NCBI GenBank assembly: GCA_947169235.1
Contig: CAMVOY010000022.1
Location: forward strand, 1 to 36,587
From: an uncultured Lachnospiraceae bacterium
GTDB lineage: Bacteria; Bacillota; Clostridia; Lachnospirales; Lachnospiraceae
Length of the DNA: 36,587 nt
Direction: 5' to 3'
Below are positions 24,656-32,651 of the stretch, piece by piece. Position numbers and translations under genes: made by a program. Below the pieces are notes generated by a model. The model was not told where the DNA came from. It saw nothing but the letters and a program-made list of their open reading frames with translations, and did no database searches. Each line of letters begins with the position of its first letter. The first letter of the stretch is position 1.

Positions 24656-25378
24656 TTATTTCTTTTTATTTTTCTTCTTATCTTTCTTGTTTTCTTTGTT
24701 ATCAGCACCCTCTTCATCAGGTTTTTTCTCGAAGAGTTTGCGTTCAGTTCCGTTAATTAATCTTCTTATATTTCCGGCATGCTTGCAGTAGCTCAGCGCG
24801 ATGAATATAAGCCCGAGTCCCAAAGCCATCCAATAGTACTCGCTGTTCCAGAACTTCAGTGAAACATAGATTGGGAAGTACCACAACACGATGAGCGATC
24901 CTAAAGAAACATATCTGGTCACGCCAACTACTATTATAAAAACAGCAAGCCCGATAAAGATCATCCACAGTCCTATACCGCCGTCACACGAGGTCGCTAC
25001 GATAACCGCTGCCGCAACCGCGATACCTTTGCCTCCGCGGAATCTGAGATAAAACGGGAAGATGTGTCCGATGAACACTCCGAGACCCGTGACCAGAGTT
25101 ACGATATAGGTCATATCATCACCGTAACCCATTATCCTGCAGTATACAAATCTGACTATGAGGGTCGGTATAAATGCTTTCGCCAGATCGCCTAAAAATG
25201 TTATCGCTCCGGCAGCCTTTCCCATCGTACGAAGAGCATTTGTAGTACCTATGTTCCCGCTGCCCTCCGACTGAATATCATGGCCATGTTTTTTTCCAAA
25301 AAAATACCCCGTCGAAAAACTTCCAAAAAAGTATCCAACGACGAAAAACAGACCTGCCATCAACTGCTCATACCACAT
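24656..25378 (-). CDS. plsY: Acyl-phosphate:glycerol-3-phosphate acyltransferase
   Basis: 240 residues, ATG at 25378 after GGGAGG. The three PlsY motifs appear in order: SEGSGNIGTTNALRTMGK, GHIFPFYLRFRGGKGIAVA and GNIRRLINGTERK. Five membrane helices are expected. It acylates glycerol-3-phosphate at position 1 with acyl-phosphate made by PlsX. The C-terminal 30 residues are an unusual run of Lys, Asp, Glu and Asn, longer than in most PlsY proteins, probably a disordered cytoplasmic tail. Confidence 0.96.
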   Translation of the reverse strand: MWYEQLMAGLFFVVGYFFGSFSTGYFFGKKHGHDIQSEGSGNIGTTNALRTMGKAAGAITFLGDLAKAFIPTLIVRFVYCRIMGYGDDMTYIVTLVTGLGVFIGHIFPFYLRFRGGKGIAVAAAVIVATSCDGGIGLWMIFIGLAVFIIVVGVTRYVSLGSLIVLWYFPIYVSLKFWNSEYYWMALGLGLIFIALSYCKHAGNIRRLINGTERKLFEKKPDEEGADNKENKKDKKKNKKK

Positions 25379-25428
25379 GTTATGCCTCCCGGTAAATATG
25401 TTTTTTGTGTGTTATTATTCACTATGTG

Positions 25429-26754
25429 CTATTTTTCATTTTTTCGTTCTCTTATGAGGATACGTATCGGCGTCCCAGCAAAGCCGAACGTCTGCCTTAT
25501 CTGATTCTCAATATATCTCTGATAAGAGAAATGCATAAGCTCTTTTTTATTGACAAAAATAACAAACGTCGGCGGCTTCACCGCAACCTGTGTCATATAG
25601 AAAAGTTTGAGTCGTTTTCCTTTGTCCGATGGCGGCTGCTGCATCGCGACCGCCTCAGTCATGATCTCGTTGAGTACACCCGTCTGGACTCTGAGCGCGT
25701 GATTTTCTATTACCGTTTCGATAAGCTCAAACACCTTTCCGGTGCGCTGCCCGGTCTTCGCGGAGATAAAGATTATCTCAGCGTACGGAACGAATGAAAG
25801 GACCTTCCTGATATCCTCGGTGTATTCTTTTACGGACTTGTCATTTTTCTCGACGGCATCCCACTTGTTGACCGCGATGATGAGTCCTCTGCCTCTGTCA
25901 TGAGCGAGGCCGGCGATCTTTGCGTCCTGCTCGGTCACGCCCTCCTCGGCATCTATCATAAGCACTACCACATCCGCTCTCTCGATAGCGGCTACCGTTC
26001 GTATGATGGAGTAACGCTCTATGTTTTCTTTTATTTTTGATTTGCGCCTGAGCCCGGCCGTGTCGATAAGTATGTACTCCGTTCCATTCACCTTGAGCAT
26101 CGTATCGATCGCGTCCCTCGTCGTACCGGCAACATCCGAGACTATCACCCTCTCCTCACCGAGAAGCTTGTTTACAAGAGAGGACTTGCCGACGTTCGGC
26201 TTACCGACTATGGCGACCTTCGGTCTCTCATCCTCCTCGACTTCGTTCACTCTGTCGCCGAGCACTTCAAGCACTGCATCAAGCATATCACCAAGTCCGA
26301 GTCTCGAGCTCGCTGATATCGGATGAGGATCACCTATACCAAGGTTAAAGAACTCATATACATCAGGCATGAATTTTTCGAAATTGTCAACCTTGTTGAC
26401 CGCGAGCACAACAGGCTTTGCAGTCTTTCTGAGCATATCCGCGACCTGGTAGTCCGCGTCCACGAGACCCTGTCTCACGTCAGTCAAAAACAGGATGCAG
26501 TCAGCGGTCTCCATTGCGAGTTCCGCCTGCGCCCTCATATGTATCAGCATCTGATCGTCTGAGGTGGGCTCAATACCGCCCGTGTCGATCAGTGTAAATG
26601 CATGATTAAGCCAGGTCACATCAGCGTATATGCGATCCCTGGTCACTCCGGGAGTATCCTCGACGATAGAGATCTTCTCTCCGGCCAATGTATTGAAAAG
26701 TGTCGATTTCCCAACGTTCGGGCGACCGACAACAGCTATTATCGGTTTGCTCAT
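25429..26754 (-). CDS. der: Ribosome biogenesis GTPase Der (EngA)
   Basis: 441 residues from the ATG at 26754 (CGGAGGAACTG upstream); an in-frame ATG at 26853 would add 33 residues without family match and is rejected. Two tandem GTPase domains: first with [20 protein letters not shown] and NKVD; second with [24 protein letters not shown] and NKWD; then a KH-like C-terminal domain ending in [18 protein letters not shown]. Needed for assembly of the 50S subunit. It opens the der-plsY-gpsA unit. Confidence 0.98.
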   Translation of the reverse strand: MSKPIIAVVGRPNVGKSTLFNTLAGEKISIVEDTPGVTRDRIYADVTWLNHAFTLIDTGGIEPTSDDQMLIHMRAQAELAMETADCILFLTDVRQGLVDADYQVADMLRKTAKPVVLAVNKVDNFEKFMPDVYEFFNLGIGDPHPISASSRLGLGDMLDAVLEVLGDRVNEVEEDERPKVAIVGKPNVGKSSLVNKLLGEERVIVSDVAGTTRDAIDTMLKVNGTEYILIDTAGLRRKSKIKENIERYSIIRTVAAIERADVVVLMIDAEEGVTEQDAKIAGLAHDRGRGLIIAVNKWDAVEKNDKSVKEYTEDIRKVLSFVPYAEIIFISAKTGQRTGKVFELIETVIENHALRVQTGVLNEIMTEAVAMQQPPSDKGKRLKLFYMTQVAVKPPTFVIFVNKKELMHFSYQRYIENQIRQTFGFAGTPIRILIRERKNEK

Positions 26755-26861
26755 CAGTTCCTCCGATTCTCGTTGCTTCTGCGCCGTTGCCGTCTGTAAA
26801 TACGGGCGATGGCATGCATATGTCCATGGCACGATATACCGACTCATAGGCATACATCTTA

Positions 26862-26890
26862 ATGATACTATTTTTCTGTGGATTTTTCAA
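26862..26890 (-). promoter_or_regulatory. Promoter of der-plsY-gpsA
   Basis: TTGAAA (26885-26890), 17 bases, TATCAT (26862-26867) on the minus strand, directly after the yraN terminator. Leader about 100 bases; I see no convincing fold in it. Confidence 0.6.
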
Positions 26891-26894
26891 GCAT

Positions 26895-26958
26895 AAAATA
26901 AAAAAAGTGCACTTGATGTGGTGTTTTTTTATCCAATCACACCTTGTATCTTGTGCAC
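26895..26958 (-). terminator. Terminator after yraN
   Basis: On the minus strand GTGCAC (26953-26958) pairs with GTGCAC (26907-26912), an inner GGTGT/ACACC stem (26939-26943 with 26920-26924) lies between them, and a run of seven T, A, four T follows. The 83 bases between it and the yraN stop hold only a weak GCCATA/TATGGC hairpin. Confidence 0.75.
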
Positions 26959-27041
26959 ATTATGATTTCGGCTGCCATATCGGCGGGTTCCTTATGGCCG
27001 TCACATACAGCTTGCTTTCTGCTGTCGCTGCCACGTACAGC

Positions 27042-27413
27042 CTACTGCACATAATCAAAGGCATTTTTCACCAGCCGGATCTCCTTGCCGAGGATGTACA
27101 CGACATCAAATCTCACCGGCATATCCATAGTCATTTTCCTCATCGACATATAATACCCGGCACACCTGCAGATATTAAGGATCTTTTTGTGATCGATCGC
27201 ACCCTCGTACCCTCCATGCTCATCATCATGACGATACTTCACCTCGACGAAGCACAGATAGCCATCTTTATCCCTGGCTACGATGTCGAGCTCAGCGAAT
27301 CTCCCGCCGTGGATATTTCTGTCAACTATCCTGTATCCACGCGATATCAAAAACCTGCAAGCCACGTCTTCCATCTCGGTCCCGATCTCGCGGGTCGATT
27401 TTTGATCATTCAT
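27042..27413 (-). CDS. YraN family endonuclease-like protein (UPF0102)
   Basis: 123 residues, ATG at 27413 after AAAGGAA. REIGTEMEDVACRFLISRGYRIVDRNIHGGRFAELDIVARD and LCFVEVKYRHDD give the restriction-endonuclease-like core E-x-D-x(n)-E-x-K of UPF0102. The activity is unproven; a DNA repair or processing role has been suggested for the family. It is normally clustered with rnhB and the FlhB-like gene; here it is divergent from them. Confidence 0.92.
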   Translation of the reverse strand: MNDQKSTREIGTEMEDVACRFLISRGYRIVDRNIHGGRFAELDIVARDKDGYLCFVEVKYRHDDEHGGYEGAIDHKKILNICRCAGYYMSMRKMTMDMPVRFDVVYILGKEIRLVKNAFDYVQ

Positions 27414-27523
27414 AAGATTATTCCTTTCTCCCTTATTCTTTTGGGTATACTCTATTTATATTTAATATTCTGAAATACTATCATAGGCGCCGTTGAAAAG
27501 ATGCATCATCAGCGCGGTTACTG

Positions 27524-27553
27524 TTGACACTCTTTCATCCGATATAGTATAAT
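27524..27553 (+). promoter_or_regulatory. Promoter of the FlhB-like gene and rnhB
   Basis: TTGACA (27524-27529), 18 bases, TATAAT (27548-27553), about 60 bases before the first start codon on the plus strand. Confidence 0.82.
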
Positions 27554-27618
27554 GTCATGCAGGACATTTTTAGTCAGATATAGAAAACTATAGAAACTTT
27601 TGAAAAAAGGAGCACCTT

Positions 27619-27906
27619 ATGGCTGAGCTTTATAACAGAAAGAAGGCTGTCGCGCTCGAGTACGAACCGGGTGATCAGGCACCGAAAGTTATAGCCACCG
27701 GTCAGGGAAAGCTGGCAGAACGCATCATCGAGGTCGCAGAGGAGGCAAACGTCCCCGTGCATAAAGATGCGAAACTCGCCGAGTCGCTGTCAATCCTTGA
27801 CATCGGAGAATACATCCCGCCCGAACTCTACTCCATCGTGGCGGAGGTGCTTGTTTTCGTCGACAATATGGATCGTATACAAAGTAAGATAAATAAAGGC
27901 CGCTAG
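27619..27906 (+). CDS. FlhB C-terminal domain homologue (YlqH-like)
   Basis: 95 residues, ATG after GGAGCACCTT. The protein matches only the cytoplasmic C-terminal part of FlhB/YscU (KKAVALEYEPGDQAPKVIATGQGKLAERI, VPVHKDAKLAESLSILDIGEYIPPELYSIVAEVLVFV). The NPTH autocleavage site of full FlhB is absent, replaced by the EYEPGDQAP stretch. Full FlhB sets substrate choice in flagellar export; the role of the short form next to rnhB, conserved in Firmicutes, is not known. It shares the promoter with rnhB, 63 bases downstream. Confidence 0.88.
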   Translation: MAELYNRKKAVALEYEPGDQAPKVIATGQGKLAERIIEVAEEANVPVHKDAKLAESLSILDIGEYIPPELYSIVAEVLVFVDNMDRIQSKINKGR

Positions 27907-27969
27907 TACTGCGATTCTTAAGCTGGTACAAACTACTAACATATCAATACATAGAAAATGGAGCATACG

Positions 27970-28854
27970 ATGGGAGCAAGCATCAAAGAAATCGAGGACA
28001 TTTTTAAAAACACTCCGCTGTCCGAGTTACCCGCTCGCATGAAGGATTTCAGCTCAGATGAGCGCGGCGGAGTCCGGAAGCTGATCACAAAATATCAGAA
28101 GATACTTGATAAACATAACAAAGAAAAGGAACGTCTGGATACGATGTTCTTTTTTGAAAACAAATACCGTAGCGAATGCCCGGTTATATGTGGCATAGAC
28201 GAGGTTGGCAGAGGCCCCTTTGCAGGACCGGTCGTCGCAGGCGCGGTGATACTTCCCGCCGACGTTGTGGAGGCATGGGCTGCCGGCAGGCAAAGCTACC
28301 CGACAGTATTTCCGGGGAATCAGTCTTCCGATCAATCATCAGAAACAGAAGCTGATGAGTTGCATGAAAAACAGTCTTTCCCATGGATAAATATCGAAGG
28401 TCTGAACGACTCCAAACAGGTGTCCGTGAAGCATCGCGAAGCTCTGTATGACGAGATCACGTCAAAGGCTGTCGCATACGGGATCGGTGTCATCCCACCG
28501 GCCCGCATCGATGAGGTCAATATCAGGAACGCAACGATGGAAGCCATGAAGCTCGCCGTCGAAGACCTGGGCGTAGTACCTGATCTGCTTTTGATCGACG
28601 CGATGACACTGAAGGACCTTCCGATCCGCCAGGTTGATATCATAAAGGGTGATGCGAGGAGCCTCTCGATCGCGGCGGCATCGATAGTCGCCAAGGTGAC
28701 CAGGGATCGCATGATGGAAACCTACGCTGAGGTTTATCCCGAGTACCACTTTGATAAAAATGCAGGCTACGGAACAGCCGAGCACATCGCCGCGCTTAAA
28801 GAGCACGGACCGTGTCCGATCCACCGCAGCACATTTATTCACAACTATGTATAA
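27970..28854 (+). CDS. rnhB: Ribonuclease HII with a variable insert
   Basis: 294 residues from the ATG at 27970, chosen because GGAG lies 6 bases before it (an ATG at 27958 lacks a ribosome site). A helical N-terminal extension (1-70) is typical of Firmicutes RNase HII. Catalytic residues: Asp77-Glu78 in GIDEVGRGPFAGPVVAGA, Asp210 in LLIDAM, and the later SIAAASIVAKVTRDRMM. It removes single ribonucleotides and RNA primers from DNA. Between strand AVILP and LNDSK there is an insert of about 45 residues (98-142, rich in S, E, Q), where normal proteins have a handful. It should loop out without harming the core. Confidence 0.95.
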   Translation: MGASIKEIEDIFKNTPLSELPARMKDFSSDERGGVRKLITKYQKILDKHNKEKERLDTMFFFENKYRSECPVICGIDEVGRGPFAGPVVAGAVILPADVVEAWAAGRQSYPTVFPGNQSSDQSSETEADELHEKQSFPWINIEGLNDSKQVSVKHREALYDEITSKAVAYGIGVIPPARIDEVNIRNATMEAMKLAVEDLGVVPDLLLIDAMTLKDLPIRQVDIIKGDARSLSIAAASIVAKVTRDRMMETYAEVYPEYHFDKNAGYGTAEHIAALKEHGPCPIHRSTFIHNYV

Positions 28855-28868
28855 CGCTTGTTTTTCCT

Positions 28869-28895
28869 GCCGGAGTCAACACTCCGGCTTTTTTT
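28869..28895 (+). terminator. Rho-independent terminator after rnhB
   Basis: GCCGGAGT (28869-28876), loop CAAC, ACTCCGGC (28881-28888), then seven T. Starts 14 bases after the rnhB stop. Confidence 0.95.
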
Positions 28896-28945
28896 CTGCC
28901 TTTCTGCACTTCATAGTTTTTTCAGCACATCACTTTTTCCCTACA

Positions 28946-29536
28946 TCACTTCTCCGCCTTCGCCAGCAGCCACGCCGTCACGTGAGCCATCTGCTGGAAC
29001 TGCCTGTTTTTGATCCACTCTTCTATCTGATCCGCGTCCACTCGATGCACATTCAAAAACTCGGTATCATCGAGATCCTGACCGCCCACCTTTCTGCAGT
29101 TCTTCGCCATATAAATATGAGCATAATTATCCGCAATAGTCGCGTTCGACGGGATGGTCAAAAGATGCGTCCACTCATCGGACTCGTATCCTGTCTCCTC
29201 GAGGAGCTCACGCCTCGCAGCGTCAAGCGCATTCTCAGCACTCGCCCTCTCACTCTCATCTGACGCGTACTCCTTCTCACCCGATACTTCTATGCCACCC
29301 GCCGGAAACTCATTTGTAACCTCACCGATCCCCTGGCGATACTGACGTACGCACAGATACTTTCCTTCCACATCCTGCGCCACGATCACGACATAGTCTC
29401 TCCTGGAGTAACTATAGAAAGGCTCCGCGATCGACCCGTCCGGCATCCTGTATGCCGACCTCCTGAAGTCAATCCACGCATCATTCACTATATGCTCTCG
29501 TTTTACGAGCTCCCACTCGAGGTCCTTATCACTCAT
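28946..29536 (-). CDS. Nudix hydrolase, ADP-ribose pyrophosphatase type
   Basis: 196 residues, ATG at 29536 after GGGAGGAAA. The Nudix box core ENALDAARRELLEETGY (101-117) has all acid residues; FPAGGIE precedes it. Between GGIE and the catalytic helix there is an extra loop of about 15 residues (87-101, E/S/A-rich). The N-terminal sheet (YSYSRRDYVVIVAQD, RQYRQGIGEVTNEFPAGG) resembles the ADP-ribose pyrophosphatase NudF/YqkG group, which hydrolyses ADP-ribose to AMP and ribose 5-phosphate. A 29-codon reading frame overlaps its start. It faces rnhB tail to tail. Confidence 0.9.
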   Translation of the reverse strand: MSDKDLEWELVKREHIVNDAWIDFRRSAYRMPDGSIAEPFYSYSRRDYVVIVAQDVEGKYLCVRQYRQGIGEVTNEFPAGGIEVSGEKEYASDESERASAENALDAARRELLEETGYESDEWTHLLTIPSNATIADNYAHIYMAKNCRKVGGQDLDDTEFLNVHRVDADQIEEWIKNRQFQQMAHVTAWLLAKAEK

Positions 29537-29618
29537 TTATATTTCCTCCCTTGGTATAGAATGGATATCCTCCACACGCATCTTTTTCATCAGTATTCAT
29601 TTCTAAGGTTTTTTTCAT
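29529..29618 (-). CDS. Possible 29-residue leader peptide overlapping the Nudix gene
   Basis: An ATG at 29618, preceded by GAGGAAGGAA, opens 29 codons (MKKTLEMNTDEKDACGG... ending GGNINE). They stop at a TGA inside the first codons of the Nudix gene, so the reading frames overlap by 8 bases. The downstream ribosome site lies within the small frame. This fits translational coupling, but I know no homologue and codon statistics over 29 codons are weak. Confidence 0.35.
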   Translation of the reverse strand: MKKTLEMNTDEKDACGGYPFYTKGGNINE

Positions 29619-29641
29619 GAATCACGTTCCTTCCTCTAAAT

Positions 29642-29992
29642 CTAATCTCTAACTGACAACTCAAACGGAATCCTCCTCTCCCTCCTGACCTTCTGCAAAA
29701 ATATCCCGATAGCCACCTGCAGCGAAAGCCCGATTTCCTCGCACACCTCCTCAGCCTCTTCCCTCACATCCGACTCGATCACTATATCCGACAGACCATT
29801 AAGAGCATCCTTATACGCCAGCGCCCTTTTAACAGACTCCGCTCTCCTATTTCCGTTCTTTAAAAGTATGATCTCCCCATCTTCCGCAACGACCTCGAGC
29901 TCATCATCCTCCGTCAATCCGGCCATCTCTATCGCTTTAGCCGGAAGTCTCACCGCTCTGCTGTTCCCCCATGCTCTCAACTGTGTCTTCAT
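29642..29992 (-). CDS. Orphan antitoxin-like fusion: AbrB/MazE domain plus RelB/DinJ-like domain
   Basis: 116 residues from the ATG at 29992; the ATG two codons earlier is only 3 bases from the GGAGG. Residues 1-48 are a SpoVT/AbrB swapped-hairpin DNA-binding domain of MazE type (LRAWGNSRAVRLPAKAIEMAGL, DDELEVVAEDGEIILLK). Residues about 75-116 (EEAEEVCEEIGLSLQVAIGIFL, VRRERRIPFEL) resemble the N-terminal part of RelB/DinJ antitoxins. No toxin gene (MazF, RelE, YafQ or PIN type) lies on either side. The gene has a strong promoter embedded in repeated GTATATAC sites, as expected for autoregulation. A free-standing regulator is possible. Confidence 0.72.
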   Translation of the reverse strand: MKTQLRAWGNSRAVRLPAKAIEMAGLTEDDELEVVAEDGEIILLKNGNRRAESVKRALAYKDALNGLSDIVIESDVREEAEEVCEEIGLSLQVAIGIFLQKVRRERRIPFELSVRD

Positions 29993-30027
29993 GTGCATCG
30001 ACCTCCCTTTTTCGTATCACAACATAT

Positions 30028-30107
30028 AAAAATATCCCGATAGCCCATACTTGAATCTGTATATACAAGTATATACTATCAGGATATTTTTGTCAAGGTG
30101 TATATAC
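30028..30107 (-). promoter_or_regulatory. Promoter and palindromic operators of the antitoxin-like gene
   Basis: TTGACA (30091-30096), 17 bases, TATACT (30068-30073) on the minus strand. Three copies of the self-complementary GTATATAC occur: 30059-30066 and 30069-30076 flank and overlap the -10 box (10-base period), and 30100-30107 lies upstream of the -35 box, 31 bases away (three turns). A 16-bp inverted repeat (30028-30043 with 30076-30091, one G-T) encloses the core. The layout suits cooperative binding of AbrB-type dimers. Confidence 0.78.
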
Positions 30108-30108
30108 A

Positions 30109-31287
30109 TCACCCAACAAACGTATCACTGCACCCTCTCACCTCGGCCTTCGCCATACGCCCATGTATCTCAAAGTACTTTCCCTTCCTACCGCAAGGAC
30201 AATCATCCTCACCGAGTACCACCCCAACATCCTCTGTCAGGATCGCATGCCCCGGATACGACTCCGGCAGACTTGAAAGCACCTCAATCACACCTTCCTC
30301 GCCGAAATCACACACAGAAAAATCCTTCATCCGCCTCGTGATCACATCCGAGTAGATGCTCGCATGCAGATGCCCGCACTCGCACTCCATGTACACACAC
30401 CCGGTCTGCTCCACCATCCCATAATAATCATGCACATTCTCGACAGCAATCCCGCACACATCGTGCAACGACTGTTTAAACTCATCCTTGCTGACCGCCT
30501 CATTGGCGAGCTTTTTCCATCCGCCACCATGGATCAGCACAGCATTTTCCAGATTGATAGTATTCTTACACTCACTACCAGCGCTGTCTGTATTAACCAC
30601 TCCTTTACTTGCGGTATTTCCGGCTCCTCCTGCATCATTTAGTCTCTTCAACTCCTTGTAAAAATACTGCCAAATCATAAACGTGAAACCAAACATAAAG
30701 ATAGTCTCACCCTCATACTCCGATAAAAATGCTCTGACACCCTCGACATCTAACTTCATATCATCATCAAACGCATATATCTTTTTCGTGCCGAACATCG
30801 AGAATCCGAGGATTCCGGCGCCACGAGCCGAAAACAGAGCACGGTTCTTCACCACCGATGGACAGTCAAGAATGATCATCGGCATACGCGACGCACCGGT
30901 AAAACTCTTCACAATCTCCACCAGCACCTTCTGCTGACTCTTCACGGTCTCACGATCAAGAAAGATCTTCGATACCTGTTGCCCGGTCGTTCCCGATGAT
31001 GTCATTGTTTTAAAAATGTCCTCATCCGGAACCGACTTTAACTCTAGTCTTTTAAAAAGAGCCACCGGCAAAAATGGCACGCTCTCCAGCGATTCAGATT
31101 TGCCAGGTGTATCATGACCATCCGACGCACCGCCATACACCTTATCAATGATACTTCTATATCTCTCGCAGCCTTTGTAATGCAACTCCGTAAGATCGTT
31201 CATGCGCTCCAAAAGAAGCGCCCTCTTGTCAGGCGCCACCAAACTGTATGGCTCAATCTCATAAAAATCCTCTATAGTTTCGCTCAT
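30109..31287 (-). CDS. LuxE family acyl-protein synthetase
   Basis: 392 residues, ATG at 31287 after GGGGTGA, overlapping the LuxC stop region (2-base offset). MTSSGTTGQ is the phosphate-binding loop of the ANL adenylating superfamily; ILDCPS, FGFTFMIWQ, HGGGWKK, NVHDYYGMVEQTG and CPCGRKGKYFEIHGR are LuxE-type segments. LuxE activates a fatty acid as acyl-AMP and carries it on a Cys for reduction. An insert of about 25 residues (225-250, G/S/N-rich) precedes the HGGGW motif. Together with LuxC it would convert a carboxylic acid to an aldehyde. There is no luciferase, so bioluminescence is not implied. Confidence 0.87.
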   Translation of the reverse strand: MSETIEDFYEIEPYSLVAPDKRALLLERMNDLTELHYKGCERYRSIIDKVYGGASDGHDTPGKSESLESVPFLPVALFKRLELKSVPDEDIFKTMTSSGTTGQQVSKIFLDRETVKSQQKVLVEIVKSFTGASRMPMIILDCPSVVKNRALFSARGAGILGFSMFGTKKIYAFDDDMKLDVEGVRAFLSEYEGETIFMFGFTFMIWQYFYKELKRLNDAGGAGNTASKGVVNTDSAGSECKNTINLENAVLIHGGGWKKLANEAVSKDEFKQSLHDVCGIAVENVHDYYGMVEQTGCVYMECECGHLHASIYSDVITRRMKDFSVCDFGEEGVIEVLSSLPESYPGHAILTEDVGVVLGEDDCPCGRKGKYFEIHGRMAKAEVRGCSDTFVG

Positions 31288-31291
31288 ACAT

Positions 31292-32647
31292 TCACCCCGC
31301 AACAATCCTACTCATCTCACTCACCAGATCATATCCGTCCCAAACGACATCGATATCGAGCGTTTTTCCGAAAGGCACCACCCTGTCAACACCTGTTATC
31401 CCATTATCAACAACCCAGTCAGCAACCTCCGAAGTATCGACTCCATACACCGCCACAGTCTGAACCTTCGGATCATCCAGCACCGGTTTTAACACATCGT
31501 AATGCATGCCCTCCATCTGAAAAAACAACCCGTACTTCCCACGACATGCTTCACTTGTCTCTCGACCAACCTCATCAATATCACACACATAAAGCAGGTT
31601 ATCAGCATATTTCTTTACATTCTTAACAAAAGAATCTGCGTCTGATGCCTTCTCACACAGATCAGCATACTTCTCACTCACTTTGATATCCGCCAGTTCA
31701 TATCGCTCCGATGCTTCACGCACAACCGCCTGCCAGAATCGGTCCTGTGTTTCCTTCATGCCGGGTTCCAACATCTCTTTGATTTCCACCGGAGAATCAG
31801 GAATATCAGCAAGTCCATCAGCCGCAACACGCTCCTGGATACATTTTTCCATAAATCCTTTCATAGTCCATAGTATCAGATGAGGACATGAGCAAGCATT
31901 CTGGTCCATCAGATAAGTATCATTGTAAAAATCCCTAGCAAGCGACGCCAGCTCTTTATCCGTAGTCTCTCTCACCGCCTGGAGATCCATTATTCCAACC
32001 GAATACCTGTCGGCAAAAGTAATCTCCTTCGCACGCGGACTCAACGGATTCTTACGGATATCAGCTACCGTTTCATCACCACCCCAGATGATCCTCACAT
32101 CACAAATAGACGAGAAAAACTCCGTCATCCCCACACCGCTTGCATTCTTCTCATCTCGATCATAACGGAGCACCTGGATCCTGTCTGCCAACTCGGCAAA
32201 CTTATGCTTTTTCAGCACAGACGACAGCGTCCTGCACAGTATATCCACTTGCGGAAACTCCTTACTCGGCACACGTACTATATTCGCACAGCCCGAAAGC
32301 AAGCCAAAAACAAGCGTGTACATGCAGTTCACGGGCACATTTGACGGTGCGATATGAAACGCCAGTCCACGCCCGAGTCGCCTCTCGGAAACATGCTTTT
32401 CCTGTTTCCCCTCATTCACACTTACGGCTTCCGGTACCCCTTCGCATGACCGCAAAAAATCCTTCTTTTTCTTACTGATTGACCCCTTGCGTATAAAAAA
32501 ACCAAACGTCAGCACATCCGGATACGCCTTCGCCTCTCTGTCTCCGCGTATCTCCGTCGCCCACGCATCCAGCATATCACACACCCGCTCGTCATATGGT
32601 ATCACAGGTGTGCAATTAATATGCTCATCTCCAACTAAAATCTCCAT
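31292..32647 (-). CDS. LuxC family acyl-CoA / acyl-protein reductase
   Basis: 451 residues, ATG at 32647 after GGGGGAG, 4 bases after the stop of the ATPase gene. The aldehyde-dehydrogenase-like fold shows LAFHIAPSNVPVN (NADPH pocket), LLSGCANIVRVPS, IIWGGDETV and LMDQNACSCPHL with Cys252/Cys254 as candidate nucleophile. LuxC takes the acyl group from LuxE and reduces it with NADPH to an aldehyde. Non-luminous bacteria carry luxC-luxE pairs in surface-polymer or secondary-metabolite clusters; here the partners are an ATPase and a DUF4869-like protein, an unusual setting. Confidence 0.88.
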   Translation of the reverse strand: MEILVGDEHINCTPVIPYDERVCDMLDAWATEIRGDREAKAYPDVLTFGFFIRKGSISKKKKDFLRSCEGVPEAVSVNEGKQEKHVSERRLGRGLAFHIAPSNVPVNCMYTLVFGLLSGCANIVRVPSKEFPQVDILCRTLSSVLKKHKFAELADRIQVLRYDRDEKNASGVGMTEFFSSICDVRIIWGGDETVADIRKNPLSPRAKEITFADRYSVGIMDLQAVRETTDKELASLARDFYNDTYLMDQNACSCPHLILWTMKGFMEKCIQERVAADGLADIPDSPVEIKEMLEPGMKETQDRFWQAVVREASERYELADIKVSEKYADLCEKASDADSFVKNVKKYADNLLYVCDIDEVGRETSEACRGKYGLFFQMEGMHYDVLKPVLDDPKVQTVAVYGVDTSEVADWVVDNGITGVDRVVPFGKTLDIDVVWDGYDLVSEMSRIVAG

Positions 32648-32651
32648 TTAT

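Noticed and set aside
26862-27473. 203-codon open frame on the plus strand
   Set aside because: Antisense to yraN, which has a clear family match; it also runs over the yraN terminator.
31292-32647. LuxC/LuxE as evidence of bioluminescence
   Set aside because: No luxA, luxB or luxD in the window and the host type is strictly anaerobic by its metabolism; these families also serve other pathways.
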